From Legionella genomosp. 1 (GTDB lineage Bacteria; Pseudomonadota; Gammaproteobacteria; Legionellales; Legionellaceae), in the NCBI GenBank assembly GCA_945862275.1, contig CAMAYA010000003.1, positions 1 to 19,066 of the forward strand: DNA of 19,066 bases. The letters run 5' to 3'. Made by a program: the position numbers and the translations under genes. Of the stretch, positions 14,105 to 19,066 are shown in pieces; within the stretch, counting starts at the first letter, position 1, and each line of letters starts with the position of its first letter. Below the pieces are notes generated by a model. That model was given only the letters and a program-made list of their open reading frames with translations. It did no database searches and had not been told where the DNA came from.

Positions 14105-15260
14105 GATGAACATCCAAATCATAGAAATGCTTAAAAGTCGACAACTCAACCGATTTCAAAACGGGCAATATCCGGGCTGCTACATGACCATTTCCATAAG
14201 GGTTTGCTGCATGGCGACACGTTTCACGAAAATCGTGACTCAACGCTTGACGCAATGTGGTGGCAATCGATTCATAATGGGGTTGTGCGTGCAGCACAGA
14301 TTGGCTCGCAAGCCGTCCTTGCTGCCTTAACCCAATATTAATGCTGGGCACACCAAATGCAGGCACTTCAATGATGCCGCTAGACGAATTGCCCAACACC
14401 ACATCGGCATGTGCCACAGCACTCAGGTAGCGCACATACCCTAATGATTTAACCACAAACGCGCGTTGTGGATTCGCTTGGCAATACTGCTCAAGCATTT
14501 GAATGATCAGATGCCCGCCATTATCTGCATTAGGGTAAGTGAATAAAATGTGATGCTCTGGGTGATCATCCAATGCCCTCAATACGGCCGCAAACTCAAG
14601 CTCAATCGACTCGTTAGCCAAAGTGACTGGATGATACGTCAACAAAAAATACGGCTGCTGCAGAGGGATATCGAGCACTTCTGCCAAATCATGGAACGAC
14701 AAACGTTCCGTTCGCGCTACATGTTCGAGCCCCGGTGCGCCGACATTAAACACACGTTGAGGCGCTTCGCCCATTTGTATCACGCGTGAGCGGTAGGTTT
14801 CTGTTGAGACGAAATGCAGCGAGGCCATTTTAGTTATGGCATGCCGGATAGAATTATCATACGCGCCTAAGGTCAATTCGCCACCATGAATATGCACAAT
14901 GGGAATATCCATGATCAAAGCCGCTTGCACAATGACCAAGGCCTCAAATCGATCGCCCAATACGACCAATAAATCAGGCTTTAATCGCGCCAATACGTCG
15001 GCAAAACCAATGGTGCCGACCCCCATCGACTTCACAATGCCAACGGGCGTATCAGACGACAGCATCATGTCAACGGTGGCGGCCATCTCAAACCCATCGG
15101 CCACTATCTCTCGCCATGTTTCTCCATAGTGAGGCGATAGATGCATGCCACTAACGATAACCTGCAATATTAAATCCAAGTCAATTTGAATGGCCTTCAT
15201 GAGCCAATACAACAACCCATATTCAGCCCGTGTTCCGGTAAAGACAGCTATTTTACGCAT
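14091..15260 (-). CDS. legG: Hydrolysing sugar 2-epimerase (LegG, NeuC family)
   Basis: A UDP-GlcNAc-2-epimerase-fold enzyme of the hydrolysing NeuC type, which removes the nucleotide and inverts C2 to give the free diacetamido-trideoxy-mannose used by LegI. It opens FTGTRAEYGLLYWLMKAI and contains VVLGDRFEALVIVQAAL, IVHIHGGELTLGAYDNSIRH, FLLTYHPVTL, ILFTYPNADNGGHLII and LGNSSSGIIEVPAFGVPSIN, all standard. The start at 15260 (MRKIAVFTGTRAEYG, 389 residues) has GGGAGA 6 bases ahead within the legC tail and is preferred over 15281. Whether it acts on a GDP or UDP sugar cannot be seen directly; PtmE in the operon favours GDP. Confidence 0.93.
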   Translation of the reverse strand: MRKIAVFTGTRAEYGLLYWLMKAIQIDLDLILQVIVSGMHLSPHYGETWREIVADGFEMAATVDMMLSSDTPVGIVKSMGVGTIGFADVLARLKPDLLVVLGDRFEALVIVQAALIMDIPIVHIHGGELTLGAYDNSIRHAITKMASLHFVSTETYRSRVIQMGEAPQRVFNVGAPGLEHVARTERLSFHDLAEVLDIPLQQPYFLLTYHPVTLANESIELEFAAVLRALDDHPEHHILFTYPNADNGGHLIIQMLEQYCQANPQRAFVVKSLGYVRYLSAVAHADVVLGNSSSGIIEVPAFGVPSINIGLRQQGRLASQSVLHAQPHYESIATTLRQALSHDFRETCRHAANPYGNGHVAARILPVLKSVELSTFKHFYDLDVHHATD

Positions 15261-16407
15261 CCATTTCTCCCGGTACGACACTGCTGGGTAGATTAACCAG
15301 ACGGGCTGCTAGCCATTCACTATTCTCCAGTGTGCCGGTAGGTGTTTTATTAAACATGGGCAAATGATTCATCGGCTCCCATACGGGGCGCATCATGACG
15401 CCAGCCTTATTTGTGGCGTCCAAGAGGGCGTCACGTTGATGACTGTCCTCGCAAACGACGGCATTCAACCAATAATTACTCCAGCACTCTGCAGGCTCTG
15501 TCACAAATTGCATCGAACTGGATTTAAAAAATTGCTCATATCGTTGCGCCAAGCGGCGTTTATTCGCGACAAACGTATCTAGTTGCTCCAGTTGCGCGCA
15601 GCCCATGGCGGCATTGATATTGGGCATCCGATAATTAAACCCAATTTCATCATGACAATAAGCAAAAGGATGCGGTTTTTTTGCGGTCGTGGTTAAATAT
15701 TTAGCCCGTAAAGCCTGTTCCTCGGAGGTTAAAATCATGCCGCCGCCCCCGGTTGTGATGATTTTATTTCCATTGAAACTTAAAATACCGAACTGGCCCA
15801 ACGTGCCTGTGTGGCGTCCCTTGTAAAGGCTGCCCAACGATTCAGCCGCATCTTCCACCAATTGCAATCCCCATCGATGGCACACAGCAACCAATCCATC
15901 CAGATCAGCGGGATGCCCAAAGGTGTGCATGGGTAAACATGCTCTGATCACGCGATTATCCAGACGATGTCGGCATAAGCCCTCATCGTCAATAAAGGCG
16001 TGTTCATCCAGCCATGTATCCATTGCTGCCGGAGATAAGCTTAAATGTTGCCTGTCAATATCCAGAAAGATAGGATCGGCATGGCAATAGGCGATGGCGT
16101 TACAGGTCGCTACAAATGTCAGTGTCTGGGTTATCACATAATCCCCATCACAGACACCCGCCAGCAGTAGGGCCATATGCAACGCACTCGTGCCATTCAC
16201 GGTCACAACCGCACTGGGGCTGCCCGTGTATGCGGCCATGTCGCGTTCAAATCGATCGACATATCCGCCTACACTGGAAACGTATGTGGAATCAATGGCA
16301 TCGAGCACGTACTGGCGTTCTTGCCCTGTAAAAACAGGCGCGTGCAAGGGAATAAAATCATGCGTTCGGTATTGGTCTCGGATGAATTGCAATAAGGACT
16401 CAAACAT
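15253..16407 (-). CDS. legC: LegC-type PLP aminotransferase
   Basis: A DegT/DnrJ/EryC1 aminotransferase that converts the 4-keto-6-deoxy sugar made by LegB into the 4-amino sugar. The ATG at 16407 (MFESLLQFIRDQYRT) overlaps legB by 8 bp and fits relatives (384 residues); the 16461 start adds an unmatched tail. In that numbering the PLP sites are GTSALHMALLLAG (72-84), LVEDAAESLGS (183-193) and SFNGNKIITTGGGGM with the Schiff-base Lys215. The fragment HDFIPLHAPVFTGQERQYV near the start is characteristic of the LegC branch. Order legB-legC-legG-legI is the same as the biochemical steps, apart from the acetyltransferase. Confidence 0.92.
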   Translation of the reverse strand: MFESLLQFIRDQYRTHDFIPLHAPVFTGQERQYVLDAIDSTYVSSVGGYVDRFERDMAAYTGSPSAVVTVNGTSALHMALLLAGVCDGDYVITQTLTFVATCNAIAYCHADPIFLDIDRQHLSLSPAAMDTWLDEHAFIDDEGLCRHRLDNRVIRACLPMHTFGHPADLDGLVAVCHRWGLQLVEDAAESLGSLYKGRHTGTLGQFGILSFNGNKIITTGGGGMILTSEEQALRAKYLTTTAKKPHPFAYCHDEIGFNYRMPNINAAMGCAQLEQLDTFVANKRRLAQRYEQFFKSSSMQFVTEPAECWSNYWLNAVVCEDSHQRDALLDATNKAGVMMRPVWEPMNHLPMFNKTPTGTLENSEWLAARLVNLPSSVVPGEMDA

Positions 16408-17377
16408 TGTAGATGGTCGCCTTGTATTTAGATAAATTGTTCCCGGCCGTAAACCAATCAATGGTTTTCTGTAATCCTTGCCGAATCGAATACTCAGGTT
16501 CGAAACCGGTTAACGCTTTTATTTTCGTATTGTCACACCACAATCGCGACACTTCCGATTTTTCGGGGCGTGCACGTTGTGAGTCAAACACGAATTCAAC
16601 TGGGGCTTTCATCAGCTCACGAATGATATTTAACGTATCTTCAATCGAAATTTCAAAATTAGACCCAATATTAACCACTTCACCGATTGCCTTGTCACAG
16701 CGTGCCAATGCCAAAAATCCTCGGCAGGTGTCGTCGACGTAATTAAAATCACGCGTCGGCGTAACATCGCCCAACTCAATTTGGCGAAGTCCACTGGCAA
16801 TTTGCGCAATAATGGTCGGAATAACGGCGCGCGCGGACTGCCGTGGGCCATAGGTATTAAACGGCCTGGCAATCGTTAATGGTAAATCAAATGCGTTGTA
16901 AAAACTCATCGCCATGGCATCTGCACCGATTTTAGAGGCACTATAGGGTGACTGCGCTTGCAATGGGTGCTGCTCATCTATGGGTACATAACGCGCTGTG
17001 CCATACACTTCGCTGGTGGACGTGTGAATCACACGGCCTACGTTGTTTTCCATGGCAGCCTGGCATATGTTTAATGTGCCTTTTACGTTCGTATCCACAT
17101 AACTATCAGGCGCCACATAGGAATAAGGAATGGCAATCAAAGCCGCCAGATGAAAAACCACGTCCATGCCTTTGGTGATGTGTTTGCAATAATGCGGATC
17201 ACGCACATCGCCCGTTAAGACATGGATATCACTTAAGCATGCGGTGTCGTCCAGCCAACCCCAGGTATTGAACGAATTATATTGTGACAGGGCATGCACT
17301 TGATAGCCTTCTCGCACCAGCAGCTCCGTTAAATGCGACCCAATAAAACCATCTGCACCCGTAATCAAAGCCTTCAT
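16400..17377 (-). CDS. legB: NDP-GlcNAc 4,6-dehydratase (LegB)
   Basis: An extended SDR of 325 residues that removes water from a nucleotide-linked GlcNAc to form the 4-keto-6-deoxy sugar. The NAD-binding loop is ITGADGFIGSHL (5-16); the catalytic set is Thr121-Ser122-Glu123 in TSTSEVYG and Tyr145-x3-Lys149 in SPYSASKIG. Other conserved parts are ARPFNTYGPRQSARAVIPTI and RDFNYVDDT. The pattern is that of LegB (retaining configuration at C5, unlike PseB). It overlaps wzz upstream by ATGA and legC downstream by 8 bp. This is the first committed step of the pathway, and the first biosynthetic gene after wzz. Confidence 0.93.
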   Translation of the reverse strand: MKALITGADGFIGSHLTELLVREGYQVHALSQYNSFNTWGWLDDTACLSDIHVLTGDVRDPHYCKHITKGMDVVFHLAALIAIPYSYVAPDSYVDTNVKGTLNICQAAMENNVGRVIHTSTSEVYGTARYVPIDEQHPLQAQSPYSASKIGADAMAMSFYNAFDLPLTIARPFNTYGPRQSARAVIPTIIAQIASGLRQIELGDVTPTRDFNYVDDTCRGFLALARCDKAIGEVVNIGSNFEISIEDTLNIIRELMKAPVEFVFDSQRARPEKSEVSRLWCDNTKIKALTGFEPEYSIRQGLQKTIDWFTAGNNLSKYKATIYNV

Positions 17378-18441
17378 CCCAATATCCTTCTCATCAGCCC
17401 CGGCGCCGCGTTGCGGGCCTCATGCGGGGTATTCATTAAAAACAAGTCGCGCATCAGCGCCATCAAGCAACCCAAAGACAGACCTAACACCAAGGCAAGA
17501 ATAAAGACCAATTGTTTTTTGGGCGAAACCGGCTCGCTTGAGCCAGCAATGGCTCCATCCAGGTGAAATATTTTCACATCACCCAGGTTCTCATGGTTTT
17601 TTTGCAAAGACGCGTATTCACGCTGTAGCGCGCGCAAGCCTGGGGAAAAAGCATCGTTTGATTCACGCGCAGTTAATGCGTTTATTTCGGCAATCAAGGC
17701 TCTGCTGCCACGCATATATAACGAACTGGAGTCGCCAGTCGGTGCATTGAGTCCAATGGAGCGAGCAATTTGCAACGCTTCATTGAGTTGCGTTAATCGA
17801 TCCTGACGTTCTTGTTCTGAAACCGCCTGAATCAGGCTTATTTTTCGAAGAAGCACGTGAGCCACATTCTTTTTCTGTGCAGACATGATGCCGCTGATAG
17901 TCTTCATGGCATTCTTTTCCGCCAAGGCCACGTACCGCGTGACCCAATCGACCGCAAGAGAGGCTGTCGGGGCGCGAACCGTCACCGAGTATTTTGTATT
18001 GACCGAGTATTTTTCCGGCGGCTTTCCTGGAGAAAAATCAGGCTCATCCCGCACCAGAAACCGTTTATCAAACTGAGCATACGTCATGCCGCCGAGAGAA
18101 GATGTAGATGCGTTAAAAAACGCATGCTTTAGTGACTGAGAGGCCAGTTCTCGGGCAAACACACGGTAAATAGACCTTGAAGTAAACGCGCGCAAATCGT
18201 TTCGTTCCAATGAAGAGCGTCCAGCATTAAAATCCACGATATCGCCATCAGTCGGGGAGACGATGTATGCTTTTGCTTCATACAGCGGCGACGTGTTCCA
18301 GAGATATAAACTGCCCATCAAGGCACCTAACACTATCACAATCAACATCAACACTTTTTGCCGCCAAAACAGGCCCAGTAATGCGCTTAATAAAAAAAAC
18401 GCTACTGGACGATTGGGGTCATTGACCGGATGTTCCACCAT
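17374..18441 (-). CDS. wzz: Wzz/polysaccharide co-polymerase chain-length protein
   Basis: An inner-membrane protein of 355 residues with the PCP layout: a first membrane segment at about 30-48, a large mostly helical periplasmic domain with coiled-coil character (about 190-290), and a second membrane segment at about 311-329. The Pro/Gly-rich motif beside helix 2 is present: PVSPKKQLVFILALVLGLSL (304-323). Such proteins set the length of chains made by Wzy-dependent polymerisation (O-antigen or capsule). No tyrosine-kinase domain is attached. It is the first gene of the operon, with AAGGGG about 10 bases before the ATG, and is divergent from a flippase gene across 90 bp. Sequence similarity among these proteins is low, so the call rests on topology and the motif. 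Confidence 0.86.
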   Translation of the reverse strand: MVEHPVNDPNRPVAFFLLSALLGLFWRQKVLMLIVIVLGALMGSLYLWNTSPLYEAKAYIVSPTDGDIVDFNAGRSSLERNDLRAFTSRSIYRVFARELASQSLKHAFFNASTSSLGGMTYAQFDKRFLVRDEPDFSPGKPPEKYSVNTKYSVTVRAPTASLAVDWVTRYVALAEKNAMKTISGIMSAQKKNVAHVLLRKISLIQAVSEQERQDRLTQLNEALQIARSIGLNAPTGDSSSLYMRGSRALIAEINALTARESNDAFSPGLRALQREYASLQKNHENLGDVKIFHLDGAIAGSSEPVSPKKQLVFILALVLGLSLGCLMALMRDLFLMNTPHEARNAAPGLMRRILG

Positions 18442-18470
18442 TGTTTGACTACCCCTTCATAGAAGATGAG

Positions 18471-18499
18471 TTGCTAATCGGCGCACTCTGCTGGATAAT
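18471..18499 (+). promoter_or_regulatory. Possible promoter of the flippase gene
   Basis: In the 90-bp divergent gap, TTGCTA (18471-18476) and GATAAT (18494-18499) are 17 bases apart, matching the -35 and -10 consensus at 4/6 and 5/6; the start of transcription would be near 18506, about 26 bases before the ATG. No equally good promoter was found on the minus strand for the wzz-led operon, though one must exist here or act from further inside the flippase gene. Confidence 0.35.
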
Positions 18500-18531
18500 C
18501 CGCGATTGCTCATCACTTTATCCATTAAAAC

Positions 18532-19066
18532 ATGCGTTTCTCGTGGCTTTATAATTTAAGTGCAATAGGAATACGAGGCATCGGTCTCGTCGCAAAATTT
18601 CTATTGGTCTTGTGTTTGGTGCGCTATTTTCAGCCGAGCGAAATGGGATTATACGGGATTATGGCAGCTATGGTAGCATACGCCCTGTTTTTTTTAGGCA
18701 TGGAGTACTACAACTACGCGTCAAGGACGCTCGTTGATGCCCGTCCTGCCGCACAAGCCATTATCATTAGAGACCAGTTTCTGCTGTATGCCTTTGTTTA
18801 TTTACTGATGTCTCCTTTGTTTTATGGCCTATTTTACTACAATATTCTGCCGCGTTTTTTATGCCTTTTATTTTTTATCCTGGTGACGGTTGAGCACGTA
18901 TCCAATGAGTTAATGCGCGTATTAATTGTTTTGTCGCGCCCTTATCTCGCCAACGTGGTTTATTTTATCCGGCAAGGCATTTGGATTATCTTTCTGCTGC
19001 CCTTGTTCTATTTCGTACCCGCCAGTCGTCATTTTAATGCCGTTTTTGTGGCATGGATCATCGGCG
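18532..19066 (+). CDS. wzx: Wzx-like polysaccharide flippase, C-terminus cut by window edge
   Basis: An open frame from the ATG at 18532 to the window edge, 178 residues, the first possible start after an in-frame TAA at 18526. It is strongly hydrophobic with likely membrane helices at about 11-30, 40-58, 84-103, 108-126 and 145-163, and the short LVRYFQPSEMGLYGIM motif (29-44) after helix 1 is common in polysaccharide flippases of the MOP superfamily. Such proteins move lipid-linked repeat units across the inner membrane. Its place beside wzz and the legionaminic acid operon supports this role. No clear Shine-Dalgarno is seen. The remainder lies outside the window, so membrane-segment count and exact family are not confirmed. 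Confidence 0.8.
   Translation, partial: MRFSWLYNLSAIGIRGIGLVAKFLLVLCLVRYFQPSEMGLYGIMAAMVAYALFFLGMEYYNYASRTLVDARPAAQAIIIRDQFLLYAFVYLLMSPLFYGLFYYNILPRFLCLLFFILVTVEHVSNELMRVLIVLSRPYLANVVYFIRQGIWIIFLLPLFYFVPASRHFNAVFVAWIIG

Noticed and set aside
14693..14709. Hairpin GGAACG-5-CGTTCC
   Set aside because: It is inside conserved legG coding sequence, short, without a T-run, and not expected to be functional.
10598..15260. Sialic acid (NeuB/NeuC/NeuA) pathway
   Set aside because: LegB, LegC and PtmE in the same operon supply a 4-amino-6-deoxy sugar, which sialic acid synthesis does not need; legionaminic acid fits better.

Overview
This window looks like a gammaproteobacterial chromosome segment, most likely from the order Legionellales or a near relative. 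Two things suggest this: a cytochrome-oxidase assembly pair (a small CxxxC membrane protein plus SURF1) of the kind seen in that group, and a complete legionaminic-acid gene set with the amidation trio that would give the acetamidino form known from Legionella lipopolysaccharide. The assignment rests on gene content only; no 16S or tRNA gene is present.

Left part (1-3023, all on the minus strand). At the edge is the 5' part of a membrane-anchored CxxxC protein, overlapped by surf1. Directly upstream of surf1 (3 bp away) sits a compact toxin-antitoxin block: an AbiEii-family nucleotidyltransferase toxin, its AbiEi/DUF6088-like antitoxin partner, a short ORF that looks like the stump of a hipA gene, and a shortened HipB-like HTH gene. 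A perfect 8-bp inverted repeat and a good minus-strand promoter lie in the gap shared with mutM.

Middle (3024-3851, plus strand): mutM, formamidopyrimidine-DNA glycosylase, complete, converging on the surface-sugar operon with a 4-bp overlap of the stops.

Right part (3848-18441, minus strand): one long, tightly coupled run of 15 genes read right to left: wzz - legB - legC - legG - legI - neuD/legH - ptmE - legF - class-III aminotransferase - ptmA-like SDR - WbpG-like N-acetyl sugar amidotransferase - glycosyltransferase-like protein - hisH2 - hisF2 - CysE-like acetyltransferase. Nearly all junctions are stop/start overlaps. Together they would activate an amino sugar with a nucleotide (PtmE), form the 4-keto-6-deoxy and 4-amino derivative (LegB, LegC), N-acetylate it (NeuD-like), epimerise and release it (LegG), condense it with phosphoenolpyruvate (LegI), make CMP-legionaminic acid (LegF), and convert an acetamido group to acetamidino (WbpG/HisH/HisF). 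Wzz and the divergent Wzx-like flippase (18532 to the end) tie the locus to Wzy-type polysaccharide/O-antigen export.

Points most worth a second look: a palindromic repeat element inserted in frame in hisF2; an aminotransferase plus SDR pair that may supply the amino sugar; an unclassified GT-B-like protein splitting the amidation trio; and a hipBA remnant fused in operon with an AbiE-type module next to surf1. No tRNA, rRNA, CRISPR array or transposase was seen, and no gene-free stretch exceeds 300 bases.
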